Part shown: piece after piece, positions 1-9,107 of the stretch
Layout: every line of letters begins with the position of its first letter
Numbering within the stretch: position 1 is the first letter of the stretch
Assembly (NCBI GenBank): GCA_947259105.1
Contig: CAMYKU010000003.1
Span: forward strand, 1 to 64,000
Reading direction: 5' to 3'
Source: an uncultured Alphaproteobacteria bacterium
Lineage (GTDB): Bacteria > Pseudomonadota > Alphaproteobacteria > UBA8366 > JADFVY01
DNA: 64,000 bases
Made by a program: the position numbers and the translations under genes
The notes under the pieces: generated by a model
What the model was told of the DNA's origin: nothing
Database searches by the model: none
What the model saw: only the letters and a program-made list of their open reading frames with translations

Positions 1-366
1 ATCTTCATCGTGCCGCCGTCGATCACGTTTCTGAGTTATCTCGAGATCACCGGCGGCCAGCTCGATTTCTTCTCGCGCAGCCTGTTCTACGTGACCATGT
101 TCCTGACCGCGGTCCTGCTTTACATCGCCCGGGATTTCCTGAAATGGCCGTTCTCCGCCGCATGGTGGGCCTTCACCTTTCCATTGGTCGCCATGGCGTC
201 GGCTTCCGTCACCTATTATGCCGCGGCGCCCGGCATCGTTGCCCGCATACTCGCGCTTGCCGCCATCGCGCTGACCACCTTCATCGTCGCCCTTGTGGCA
301 TACCGGACCCTCCGCGGCCTGCTGTCCGGCGCCGGATTCGGCGGTCCCGCCGCGCCGAAGGGGTGA
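1..366 (+). CDS. C-terminal fragment of a TDT/SLAC1-TehA-like membrane transporter (5' end outside window)
   Basis: Frame open from base 1; hydrophobic C-terminus '...SRSLFYVTMFLTAVLLYIARDFLKWPFSAAWWAFTFPLVAMASASVTYY' resembles TehA/SLAC1 C-termini. Confidence 0.7.
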   Translation: MFIVPPSITFLSYLEITGGQLDFFSRSLFYVTMFLTAVLLYIARDFLKWPFSAAWWAFTFPLVAMASASVTYYAAAPGIVARILALAAIALTTFIVALVAYRTLRGLLSGAGFGGPAAPKG

Positions 367-382
367 GAGACGGGGGAAACTG

Positions 383-546
383 CGGCGCCGGCTGCCGCCG
401 GCAGGTAAATACGCGCCACCCCCTCCCCAACCCTCCCCCATCAAGGGGGAGGGGGTATTCTCCGCGCAATTTAAGCCCTCCCCCTTGATGGGGGAGGGTT
501 GGGTGGGGGTGACCAAAATGCGTCTTGCCGGCGACAGCCGGCGCCG
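383..546. repeat. Long imperfect inverted-repeat intergenic element, copy 1
   Basis: Outer arms cggcgccggctgccgccggcag / cttgccggcgacagccggcgccg and inner arms caccccctccccaaccctcccccatcaaggggga / tcccccttgatgggggagggttgggtgggggtg are complementary. Confidence 0.8.
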
Positions 547-583
547 AAGAAACCGGAGCCACGAGATTCACAGGCTCCCAGAG

Positions 584-1516
584 TCAAAACGCGACCTGGT
601 CGCCGCCCTTGAGGCTCAGGATCTCGCGCGCCTCGTCGGGCGTCGCGACCCCGAGGCCCAGCCCCTCGATGATGCTGCGGGCCATCTTCACCTGCTCGGC
701 GTTCGACTTCGCAAGCTTGCCGCGGCCGGCCCACAGGCTGTCCTCCAGCCCGACGCGGATATTGCCGCCCATGGCCGCCGCCTGCGCCGCGATGCGCAGC
801 TGGCTGGCCCCGGCGCCCAGCACCGACCAGCGGTAGTCGGACCCGAACAGCCTGTCCGCCGTCCGCTTCATGTGGATCACGTCTTCCGGGTGCGTGCCGA
901 TACCGCCCAGGATGCCGAACACCGACTGCACGAAGAACGGCGGCTTGACCAGCCCGCGGCCGGCGAAATGCGCCAGGTTGTAGAGATGCGCGATGTCGTA
1001 GCACTCGAACTCGAAGCGGGTGCCGTTCTCGTAGCAGGTCTCCAGGATGTACTCGATGTCCTTGAAGCTGTTGCGGAACACGAGATCCCGCGTCGCTTCC
1101 AGGTGTTCGCGCTCCCACTGGTGCTTGAACTCCTTGTACTTGTCGAGCAGCGGGTAGAGCCCGAAATTGATCGACCCCATGTTGAGCGAGGCGACCTCGG
1201 GCTTGAACTGGGCGGCCGGCAGGACGCGCTCCTCGACCCGCATGTACGGGCTGCCGCCGGTGGTGATGTTGATGGCGGCGCTGGTGCCCTGCTTGATGCG
1301 CGGCAGGAACCGGCCGAACGCCTCCGGTGTCTGGTCGGGTTTCCCCGAATCCGGGTCGCGGGCATGGAGATGCAGGATGGCGGCGCCCGCCTCGGCGGCG
1401 GCGATCGCCTCGGCGGCGATCTCGTCGGGCGTCACCGGCAGGTGTGGCGACATCGTCGGGGTGTGGATCGAGCCGGTGATGGCGCAGGTGATGACGACCT
1501 TTCCCTGGGCGGACAT
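584..1516 (-). CDS. BKACE family protein (DUF849; 3-keto-5-aminohexanoate cleavage enzyme-like)
   Basis: MSAQGKVVITCAITGSIHTPTMSPHLPVTPDEIAAEAIAAAEAGAAILHLHARDP is the typical BKACE N-terminus. Confidence 0.92.
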   Translation of the reverse strand: MSAQGKVVITCAITGSIHTPTMSPHLPVTPDEIAAEAIAAAEAGAAILHLHARDPDSGKPDQTPEAFGRFLPRIKQGTSAAINITTGGSPYMRVEERVLPAAQFKPEVASLNMGSINFGLYPLLDKYKEFKHQWEREHLEATRDLVFRNSFKDIEYILETCYENGTRFEFECYDIAHLYNLAHFAGRGLVKPPFFVQSVFGILGGIGTHPEDVIHMKRTADRLFGSDYRWSVLGAGASQLRIAAQAAAMGGNIRVGLEDSLWAGRGKLAKSNAEQVKMARSIIEGLGLGVATPDEAREILSLKGGDQVAF

Positions 1517-1568
1517 GCTCGGTGCCTCCTTCGCCTTATGGTTCGCGCGGCCTCCCGGCCGACCTGCG

Positions 1569-2876
1569 TCAATACGGGTTGGCGATCGGCAGCTCCTGGG
1601 CCGGGAACAGCGTGATCACCCGGCAGCCGTCATTGGTGACCACGACCTCCTCCTCGATGCGCGCCGCCGACATGCCGTCCGTGGCCGGGCAGTAGGTCTC
1701 CAGCGCGAACACCATGCCTTCCTTGATCTCCATCGGATCGTCGAACGAGACCAGGCGGGAGATGATCGGCCGTTCGTGCAGCGCGACCCCCAGGCCATGG
1801 CCGAACTGCAGGGCGAAGGCCTCCATCTCGTCGGTGAACCCGAACTCCTCCGCCTTCGGCCAGACGGCGGCGACCTGGTCGGTGCCGACCCCGGGCCGGA
1901 TCAGCGCGATCGACGCATCGATCCATTCGCGCGCCTGCTTGTAGGCGTCGTTCTGGGCCGGCGTCGCCTTGCCGATGTTGAAGGTGCGGTAATAGCAGGT
2001 CCGGTAGCCCATATAGGCCTGGATGATGTCGAAGAAGGCCTGGTCGCCGGGGCGCAGCACGCGGTCGGTGAAGTTGTGCGGATGCGGGCTGCAGCGCTCG
2101 CCCGACACCGCGTTGATCGCCTCGACGTCGTCGGAGCCCAGCTCGTAGAGCATCTTGTTGGCCTTGGCCACGAGGTCGGATTCGCGCACGCCGGGCTTCA
2201 TCTCCTCGAACATCATGTGGTAGGTGCCGTCGACCATCGACGCCGCCACGTTCAGCAGCATGATCTCGTCCATGCTCTTGATCTCGCGGGCGTCCAGCAT
2301 GACCTGCTGGCCGTCGCGGACCTCGAGATTCTGCTTCTGCAGCTCGAACATCATCGGCGGCTCGACGATGTCGATGCCGAGCGGCTGGTCGGCGACCCCG
2401 GCCTCGACCAGCATCGCCTTGATCTCCTTGGCCGCCTTCTCCATCAGGCCGGCGTCCGGCGGCACCGTGCCGCGCAGGCCCAGCATGCCGGCATGGCAGC
2501 AGCTCTGCGGCAGCCATGGCGCATGCAGGCGGTGGTGCGCCGCGGCCGAGCCGAAATCCCAGACATGCGGGTCCATGTCGCCGGCCAGCAGGCAGTAGCG
2601 GGCGATCTTGTCGCGCGACCACTCGCCGATGGTGGTGCTGGAGATGTACCGGATGTTGTTGTTGTCGAAGCACAGCAGCGCGCCGAGATCGGAATTCTGC
2701 ATTGCCTGGCGGGTGCGGGCCAGACGGTAGTTGTGCAGGCGGCGGAAATTCACCCGCTCCTCGAAGTCGACCGCCGAGTTGCCCGGCGAGGGGATGGCGC
2801 GGCTCCAGTTGTAGCCGGGGTTGATGTCCTCCGGCTTGATGATCGTCGGTTCGCTCAGTCTCGCCTTGTCGTTCAT
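1569..2876 (-). CDS. M24 family metallopeptidase-like protein (Xaa-Pro aminopeptidase/creatinase fold)
   Basis: FFDIIQAYMGYRTCYYRTFNIG, GHGLGVALHERP, FALETYCP and IEEEVVVT motifs; start chosen at MNDKARLSEP. Confidence 0.85.
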   Translation of the reverse strand: MNDKARLSEPTIIKPEDINPGYNWSRAIPSPGNSAVDFEERVNFRRLHNYRLARTRQAMQNSDLGALLCFDNNNIRYISSTTIGEWSRDKIARYCLLAGDMDPHVWDFGSAAAHHRLHAPWLPQSCCHAGMLGLRGTVPPDAGLMEKAAKEIKAMLVEAGVADQPLGIDIVEPPMMFELQKQNLEVRDGQQVMLDAREIKSMDEIMLLNVAASMVDGTYHMMFEEMKPGVRESDLVAKANKMLYELGSDDVEAINAVSGERCSPHPHNFTDRVLRPGDQAFFDIIQAYMGYRTCYYRTFNIGKATPAQNDAYKQAREWIDASIALIRPGVGTDQVAAVWPKAEEFGFTDEMEAFALQFGHGLGVALHERPIISRLVSFDDPMEIKEGMVFALETYCPATDGMSAARIEEEVVVTNDGCRVITLFPAQELPIANPY

Positions 2877-2950
2877 GACTCCGTCCTCCCGGTTTCGTCC
2901 ATTATACCCGTGTTCGCGGCGCCGCGAAGGCCCGTCGAAATTCCGTGCGC

Positions 2951-4033
2951 TCAGGCGCCCCCGCCGGCCAGTTTCTCTTCCATCCAGTCGGCGACCAGCG
3001 GGCGGTACTTGTAGGCGATGTTGTTGCAGACGTGGTTGCCGTCCGGATACTCGACCCATTCGGCAAGCGGCCCCGCCATCTCGGCGACCTTGCGCGCGTC
3101 GGCGACCGGAAAGATGCGGTCGCGCCCGCCGTGGACGACGAGGACCGGGCAGTCCGGCAGGGTTACGCCGCGCAGCGAGAAGGCGCGCGCCCGCGCCGCG
3201 GTGTCATCCATCGTCTCGCCGCCGAGCGCGAAGCCCATATTGGCGCGATAGACCTCGGGCAGGTCGTCCCAGATGGCGCCGAGATCGAAGAAGCCGTTCA
3301 TGCTGGCGACCGCGGCGATCTCCGGCACCGCGGCGGCGGCCTGCAGCGCGAGGTGGCCGCCGAACGCCATGCCCATGACGCCAATGCGGCAATCGAGCCC
3401 GTGCGTTTTGCGCAGCGCGTCCAGAACCGCGGCCAGCACCGACCCCCATTCGGCGCGCAGGTGGTGGTCCTTGCGTCCCTCGCCCTGGCCCGGCCCGTCG
3501 AAGCTGAAGGTGGCGAGGCCACGGGCAAGGAAATGCGCCTCCATGCTGCCGAATTCCTCTTTCGTCGAATCGGAGCCCGGCACCAGGATGACAAGCGGCG
3601 CCGCGGCATCTGCCGGGCGGCGCAGGTAGCCCTTCAGGAGGCCGCCCTCGAACGGCGCCGAAACCGCCTCCGCCGGCGGCTGCAGCAGCGGGGCGGCGCG
3701 GGCGTAGGCGGCCACCTTGCGGTCCGCCGCCGCCCATTTCTGTGTCAGGTCGTCGAAGAACATGAACTGGCCGAAATGGTAGAACAGCGCCGCCCGCCGG
3801 TAGGCCTCGCCGGCCGTCACCAGGCGCCCCGCGCCCTCCGCCGCCTCGCCCATCGCGAGGTGCCGGGCGCCCTCTGCGGACCAGGTCCTGCACCAGTTCG
3901 GCCATTCGCCGGTCTCCTCGATGAGGCGCACGATGTCGCCATGCGTGAGGCCCGCCACCATCATGCGCGGCAGCCAGTGCCCGACGACCTGCTGCAACCT
4001 CGTGGACTGCGGTTCGGCATTCATCTCGGTCAT
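2951..4033 (-). CDS. Alpha/beta hydrolase (2,6-dihydroxypseudooxynicotine hydrolase/FrsA-like); nucleophile Ser replaced by Ala
   Basis: VPGSDSTKEEFGSMEAHFLARGLATFSFDGPGQGEG; nucleophile elbow reads GMAFGG; VHGGRDRIFP and DGNHVCNN supply Asp and His. Confidence 0.85.
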   Translation of the reverse strand: MTEMNAEPQSTRLQQVVGHWLPRMMVAGLTHGDIVRLIEETGEWPNWCRTWSAEGARHLAMGEAAEGAGRLVTAGEAYRRAALFYHFGQFMFFDDLTQKWAAADRKVAAYARAAPLLQPPAEAVSAPFEGGLLKGYLRRPADAAAPLVILVPGSDSTKEEFGSMEAHFLARGLATFSFDGPGQGEGRKDHHLRAEWGSVLAAVLDALRKTHGLDCRIGVMGMAFGGHLALQAAAAVPEIAAVASMNGFFDLGAIWDDLPEVYRANMGFALGGETMDDTAARARAFSLRGVTLPDCPVLVVHGGRDRIFPVADARKVAEMAGPLAEWVEYPDGNHVCNNIAYKYRPLVADWMEEKLAGGGA

Positions 4034-5112
4034 CCTCCGTCAGCGGGGACCGCCCGCAGCTGTTCGGCCATCCAGTCCGCCGTCAGCGCATCGTAGCAGT
4101 GCCGCCGATTATTGGCGTTGTGGCCGCCCCGCTCGACGACGAGGAAGCGCGTCGGCCCGCGCGCCTCCTCGGCGATGCGCGCCGTCGATTCGGGCGGAAC
4201 GATGGTATCGTCGTCGCCGGTCACCAGGAACAGCGGGCAGGTGATCCTGGACGCCACCCCCTCGAGGGACAGCTGTCTGGACGCCTCCTCGGCCTCCGCC
4301 ATGGTCGCGCTGCCGGAACGCTGCCGGAACGCGGCCATGGTCATCGGCGTGGACTTCGCCCAGCCGTCGTGCCTGTTGTATGGCCCCGAAAGCCCGATGC
4401 AGGCCTTGATGCGTTTCTCGAAGGCGGCGGCGCGCGGCGCGTAATAGCCGCCGAGACTGACCCCCCAGATGCCGATCCGCGCGTGATCGAGGTCGGGACG
4501 GGTCTCGATGAAGTCCACGACCGCGGTGACCGCCACCTCGTAATCGCCGCGGATGACGAAATCGTACTCGCCCTCGCCCTGGCCCGGGCCGTCGAAGGCC
4601 AGCGTCGCGATGCCGCGGCGCAGGAAGCCGGCCTCGTTGGTGCCCATTTCCTCCTTCGCCGAGTCGAGGCCGGCGCACATGATCATCACCGGCGGCCGCT
4701 TGACGCCGCGCGGCTTCCGCAAGACCCCATACAGCGCCTTGCCCTCGTATGGGATTTCCACCCGCTCGCCGGGCGGGTCGAGGTAGGGCAGCGCCAGCGT
4801 ATGGCACGCCACCGCCTTCCCGTGCGCTTCCTTGAGCTGAACCATGTCGTCGACGAAGAGAAACTTGGCGAAGTGATAGAGAACGGCCGCCCGCTGCAGA
4901 TGCTCGCCCGCACTTATGCCATGACCGTCCGCCAGCGCCTGCCGCCCGGCTTCTTCGTGCTCCGCGGCGCGCGCCGACCATGCCCGGCACCAGTCGTCCC
5001 AGCGCTCGAGCCCGCCGGTCACCTCCTGGAAGTCCGAGAGGGGCACGCCGTTGACGACAAAACGGCCGGCCCATTTGGCGATCGCGATGTCGATCAGTCG
5101 GTCTCTGGCCAT
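4030..5112 (-). CDS. Alpha/beta hydrolase, paralog of downstream gene, intact GVSLGG
   Basis: AGLDSAKEEMGTNEAGFLRRGIATLAFDGPGQGEG and IGIWGVSLGGYY; overlaps next gene by 4 bp (ATGA). Confidence 0.88.
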   Translation of the reverse strand: MARDRLIDIAIAKWAGRFVVNGVPLSDFQEVTGGLERWDDWCRAWSARAAEHEEAGRQALADGHGISAGEHLQRAAVLYHFAKFLFVDDMVQLKEAHGKAVACHTLALPYLDPPGERVEIPYEGKALYGVLRKPRGVKRPPVMIMCAGLDSAKEEMGTNEAGFLRRGIATLAFDGPGQGEGEYDFVIRGDYEVAVTAVVDFIETRPDLDHARIGIWGVSLGGYYAPRAAAFEKRIKACIGLSGPYNRHDGWAKSTPMTMAAFRQRSGSATMAEAEEASRQLSLEGVASRITCPLFLVTGDDDTIVPPESTARIAEEARGPTRFLVVERGGHNANNRRHCYDALTADWMAEQLRAVPADGG

Positions 5113-5164
5113 CTCCGGTCTCCCTGTTCCTCACTGTCTTTAGATAATTCGGCCTGCCGCTTGT

Positions 5165-5349
5165 TTTGCGCCGCCTGCGGCGGCAGGGCATATCGCGTCC
5201 ACCCCCTCCCCAACCCCTCCCCCGCCAGCGGGAGAGGGGCTTTGATTTTCCCGGCCGGAGTACGACATTCAGCCCCTCTCCCGCCTGGGCGGGGGAGGGG
5301 TTGGGGAGGGGGTGGGAAAACCAACGACTCGCCGGCAAGGCCGGCGCCG
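5165..5349. repeat. Long imperfect inverted-repeat intergenic element, copy 2
   Basis: caccccctccccaacccctcccccgccagcgggagaggggct ... agcccctctcccgcctgggcgggggaggggttggggagggggtg; ends in ggccggcgccgaa like copy 1. Confidence 0.75.
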
Positions 5350-5401
5350 AACAAGCAGTTGCCGAAGTTTCGACGACTTCTCAATTGCAGGATCCCGTAT
5401 T

Positions 5402-6175
5402 TCACGTGACACCCGGCGGCTCCGCTTTCGGCTTGCCGCCGATGCCTTCGTATTGTTCGGACAGCCGCGATCCGAAATAGAAGGCGGCGGCGCAGGACGG
5501 CCGCGCCCGCATCCGCGCATACCAGTCGACGACGGCGGGGCGGTCCGCCCACAGGCGGCCGAGTCCCAGATCGTCGGCGCGGTCGATCAGCGGCAGCATG
5601 CAGAAATCGGCCAGCGTGATCCGGCCGCCGGCCAGCCATTCCTGATCGCGCAGCGACGCCTCCATGCGGGACGCGGTGAGGGAAACCCGTTCCTCGGCCT
5701 CGTCCAGCGTCTCCCGGCTGAAGCCGGTGCGGGCGAACTTGCGGAAGAAATGCTTGCGCAGCGGCTTGGCGGCCGCGATGCGCTCGAACTCCGCCGCGTC
5801 CATTTCCCTGAAGTGTTTGGCGAACGCCTGGTTGTAGGACGGGTAGCGCACCGCCGGGGTCGGCACCTCGTCGATGAAACGCTGCCAGATCCGCATGCGC
5901 GCGCGCCCGGCCGGATCGGCCGGCGTCAGCCCGGTCTCCGGAAACACCTCGTCGAGATACTCGACGATCACGGACGATTCGATGATCACCTCGCCGTCGT
6001 GGATCAGCGCCGGCACCACGCCGTTCGGGTTGATCTTCAGGTAGTCCTCCTTCAGCTGGTCGCCGGCGAACAGCCTGAGCCGGTGGTCGGCGAAGTCCAG
6101 GCCCTTCTCGTGCAGCACCAGCCGGACTTTCTGGCTGCAGGTCGACTGCGCCGCGTTGTACAGCTCAAGGGTCAT
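5402..6175 (-). CDS. Glutathione S-transferase family protein
   Basis: MTLELYNAAQSTCSQKVRLVLHEKGLDFADHRL...NPNGVVPALIHDGEVIIESSVIVEYLDE. Confidence 0.92.
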   Translation of the reverse strand: MTLELYNAAQSTCSQKVRLVLHEKGLDFADHRLRLFAGDQLKEDYLKINPNGVVPALIHDGEVIIESSVIVEYLDEVFPETGLTPADPAGRARMRIWQRFIDEVPTPAVRYPSYNQAFAKHFREMDAAEFERIAAAKPLRKHFFRKFARTGFSRETLDEAEERVSLTASRMEASLRDQEWLAGGRITLADFCMLPLIDRADDLGLGRLWADRPAVVDWYARMRARPSCAAAFYFGSRLSEQYEGIGGKPKAEPPGVT

Positions 6176-6203
6176 GCCGCCCTCCTCCGCGGGCCCTGTC
6201 CCG

Positions 6204-7145
6204 CTAATCCTCAAGTCCGGTCGGAACCTCGACATCCTCCGGCTTCAGCTCGAGGTTCGAGGCCTTGGCCTGCAGCTCCAGGAGCGTCGCGAAGTCGATG
6301 TCGGTATAGCCGTTGCCGATCAGCGCCTGGATGATCTCGCGGGTCGTCGAGGCGACCTGCATCGGCACCTCGAACTTGCGCGCCGCGGACAACCCGAGAT
6401 CCATGTCCTTGCGCAGCAGCTGCGGCGTGAACGTCGTGGTGTAGTCGAGCTTGACCAGGGCCGGCGCCTTGTACTGCGTGAACATCGAGCCCATGACGCT
6501 CTTGTTGATGAACTCCAGCATCGCATGGCGCGGCACGCCGGCCTTCTCCGCCAGCACGGTGATCTCGACCAGCGACTGGATGACGACGCCAAGGAAGACG
6601 TTGTGGCAGATCTTGCAGAAGCGGGCCAGCTCGCCCTCGCCGACATAGCTGACGCCGCGGCCGAGGCATTCCAGATACCCCACCACCTCGTCATAGGTCT
6701 CCTTCGGTCCCGAGGCGACGATGCTCAGCTTGCCGGCCTTTACCACCTTGCCGTTGCCGCTGACCGGTGCGGCGAGGAAGGCGGCGCCGACCTTGCCGAC
6801 GTCGGCGCGCGCCTGGGCCGAGGCGTCTTCCGAGACGCTGGTGCAGTCGATGAAGATCTTCGGCGGCCCACCGCTTCCCGAAAGCACCCCGTTCGGCCCG
6901 GAGATTACCTCCAGCAGGTCGTCCGACGTCGCCACCATGGTCATGATGATATCGCGGCCCGCGAGGTCCGCGGGCGTATCGACGATGGACGCTCCGGCGG
7001 CGGTCAGGGGTTCGGCCTTGCTGCGTGTGCGGTTGTACACCGCGATGTCGCAGCCGGCCTTGGCCAGGCGTTCGGCCATCGGATAGCCCATCCGGCCGGC
7101 GCCGATCCAGCCGATGCTGTGTCCTTTAGGGTCGAAGTCTGTCAT
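6204..7145 (-). CDS. NAD(P)-dependent oxidoreductase, 3-hydroxyisobutyrate dehydrogenase family
   Basis: HSIGWIGAGRMGYPMAERLAKAGCDIAVYNRTRSKAEPL Rossmann motif; CKICHNVFLG motif. Confidence 0.9.
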   Translation of the reverse strand: MTDFDPKGHSIGWIGAGRMGYPMAERLAKAGCDIAVYNRTRSKAEPLTAAGASIVDTPADLAGRDIIMTMVATSDDLLEVISGPNGVLSGSGGPPKIFIDCTSVSEDASAQARADVGKVGAAFLAAPVSGNGKVVKAGKLSIVASGPKETYDEVVGYLECLGRGVSYVGEGELARFCKICHNVFLGVVIQSLVEITVLAEKAGVPRHAMLEFINKSVMGSMFTQYKAPALVKLDYTTTFTPQLLRKDMDLGLSAARKFEVPMQVASTTREIIQALIGNGYTDIDFATLLELQAKASNLELKPEDVEVPTGLED

Positions 7146-7189
7146 CGATTTCCATCCTGCGTTTCTGGAAGAATCCTTGAATGAAGCCG

Positions 7190-8227
7190 TCAGTCCCAAT
7201 CGAGAATTCGCGGCAGCCTGCCCCTTCTGCGCAGCGTGCCGACGATCCCGTTCGGGAAGAACATCAGGGCCAGGATCATGATGATGCCGGTCCCGAGAAT
7301 GTTGATCTGGCTGGCGCCGAACTGGCTGACGAAAAACTCGTTGAAGGCGATCAGCAGCACCGTGCCGACGACCGGGCCGGCCACCGTGCCCTTGCCGCCG
7401 AGGATGCACATCAGCACCATGTTGGCGGCGACCAGGATGATCAGGAAGATGTTGGGGCGGATGTAGGTCATGTACTCGCCCCAGATCGCCCCCGCCGTGC
7501 CGACGAAGAACGCGCTGATCGCGAACGCCAGGATCTTGTAGAAGCGCGTGTCGATGCCGGCGCTTTCGGCCTTGATCTCGTCCTGCGAGATCGCCCGCAG
7601 GCCGAGCCCGAATTTCGAATGCCGTATGGCGTACGATGCGACCAGGCTGGCCACCGCGATGACCAGCATCGCATAGTAGTAGGGGATCTTGACGTACTGC
7701 ACCGGCAGCTCCATCCGCGGCAGGCTGATCCCGTTGGAGCCGCCGACGAAATCCCAGTTGTCGAACAGGATCCGCGCCACCATCAGCAGTGCGATCGACG
7801 AGATGATGAAGGCCGGCCCCCGGACCCGCAGGGTAATGAATCCGACGCAGAAGCCGACGGCCATCGCGACCACGCCGGCCAGCGGCGCGGTCAGGAACGA
7901 CGAGATGCCGTAGCTGGCCAGCAGCATGCCGGAGACATAGCCGCCGATGCAGAAGAACACGTTGTGCCCGATCGAGATATAGCCCGCAAAGCCGCCGAGG
8001 ATGTTCCAGCCCGAGGTCATCGCGACGTACATGAACGCGTACAGCATCAGGTGCAGGGGATAGTTCCAGTTCCCTCCGGTCAGTTGCACCAGCGGAAACA
8101 GCGCGAGGGCGGCCAGTATGACCAGCAGTGCCGGCCATGAGCCGCCACGGCGGCGGGTGCCGGCAAGAGCCGCGTTGTACGCATCGCGCTCGGCGAGGAC
8201 GGTGTCGATGTTTTGCCGGTCGGTCAT
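7190..8227 (-). CDS. Branched-chain amino acid-type ABC transporter permease (LivM-like)
   Basis: Multi-TM; LGLRAISQDEIKAESAGIDTRFYKILAFAISAFFVGTAGAIWG and GGKGTVAGPVVGTVLL motifs. Confidence 0.93.
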   Translation of the reverse strand: MTDRQNIDTVLAERDAYNAALAGTRRRGGSWPALLVILAALALFPLVQLTGGNWNYPLHLMLYAFMYVAMTSGWNILGGFAGYISIGHNVFFCIGGYVSGMLLASYGISSFLTAPLAGVVAMAVGFCVGFITLRVRGPAFIISSIALLMVARILFDNWDFVGGSNGISLPRMELPVQYVKIPYYYAMLVIAVASLVASYAIRHSKFGLGLRAISQDEIKAESAGIDTRFYKILAFAISAFFVGTAGAIWGEYMTYIRPNIFLIILVAANMVLMCILGGKGTVAGPVVGTVLLIAFNEFFVSQFGASQINILGTGIIMILALMFFPNGIVGTLRRRGRLPRILDWD

Positions 8228-8234
8228 CCCGGGC

Positions 8235-9107
8235 CTACTCCATCTTCTCGCCGAACAGGCCCTGCGGGCGCACCAGCAGAATCAGGAACAGCGCCAGGTA
8301 GAAGGTCATCATCGACCAGGTCGAGCCGAAATAGGAGCCAACGAACGCGGACACGATCGCCAGCAGGAACGCGCCGACCACGGCGCCCATCAGGCGTCCC
8401 ATGCCGCCGAGCACGATCAGCGACATCAGGAGCGCGATCCATTCCCAGTGGCGCGCCGGGAAGAAGCTGAAGATGAAGCTGATCAGCGCGCCCGAGGCGC
8501 CGGCGAGGCCGATGCCGATGCCGAAGGTTATGGTCGAGACCAGGCCGACATTGACGCCCAGCAGCTGGGCCGCCTCGCGGTTCTGGGTGGTCGCCCGGAT
8601 CGCGTATCCGAAGCGCGTGAACTTGAGGAAGGCGACCAGCGCGCCGATCAGGGCGATGCTGATCAGCCCGGCGTAGAACTGGCCCTTCGGCAGGAAGAGG
8701 TCTCCCAGCATGACGGCTTCCACCGCATAGGACGGCGAGGTGATGCGCTGGATATTGCCGAACAGGACGCCGAGCAGGCCATCGAACGACAGCGCCACCG
8801 CGAAGGTGAGGAGCACGGTCATCTCCGAGTATTTCGCGCTGCTCGCCTCGCGCTCGAAGATCAGCTTGTAGACGACGATGCCAAGGCAGAACAACGCGAT
8901 CATGGCGATCGGCATCGAGAGGATCGGATCGAGCCCGACCAGCGTGAACAGCCAGTAGCTGATGTAGGCGCCGATAATGATGAAGACCGGGTGGGCGAGG
9001 TTGATGATCTTCATGACGCCGAAGATCAGCGTCAACCCCGATGCCATGAGGGCGTAGACGCCGCCGAGCACGGCCCCGATCAGCAGGATCTGCAGGATAT
9101 CAGTCAT
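8235..9107 (-). CDS. Branched-chain amino acid-type ABC transporter permease (LivH-like)
   Basis: LLIGAVLGGVYALMASGLTLIFGVMKIINLAHPVF; FGYAIRATTQNREAAQLLGVN. Confidence 0.94.
   Translation of the reverse strand: MTDILQILLIGAVLGGVYALMASGLTLIFGVMKIINLAHPVFIIIGAYISYWLFTLVGLDPILSMPIAMIALFCLGIVVYKLIFEREASSAKYSEMTVLLTFAVALSFDGLLGVLFGNIQRITSPSYAVEAVMLGDLFLPKGQFYAGLISIALIGALVAFLKFTRFGYAIRATTQNREAAQLLGVNVGLVSTITFGIGIGLAGASGALISFIFSFFPARHWEWIALLMSLIVLGGMGRLMGAVVGAFLLAIVSAFVGSYFGSTWSMMTFYLALFLILLVRPQGLFGEKME

Noticed and set aside
293-3014. Long plus-strand ORFs 293..1615 and 1167..3014
   Set aside because: Antisense shadows of the BKACE and M24 genes in GC-rich DNA; Arg/Ala/His-rich low-complexity translations, one reading through the palindromic repeat
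383-5349. Rho-independent terminators in place of repeat elements
   Set aside because: The inverted repeats are far longer than terminators, two copies share internal organisation, and no T-run follows
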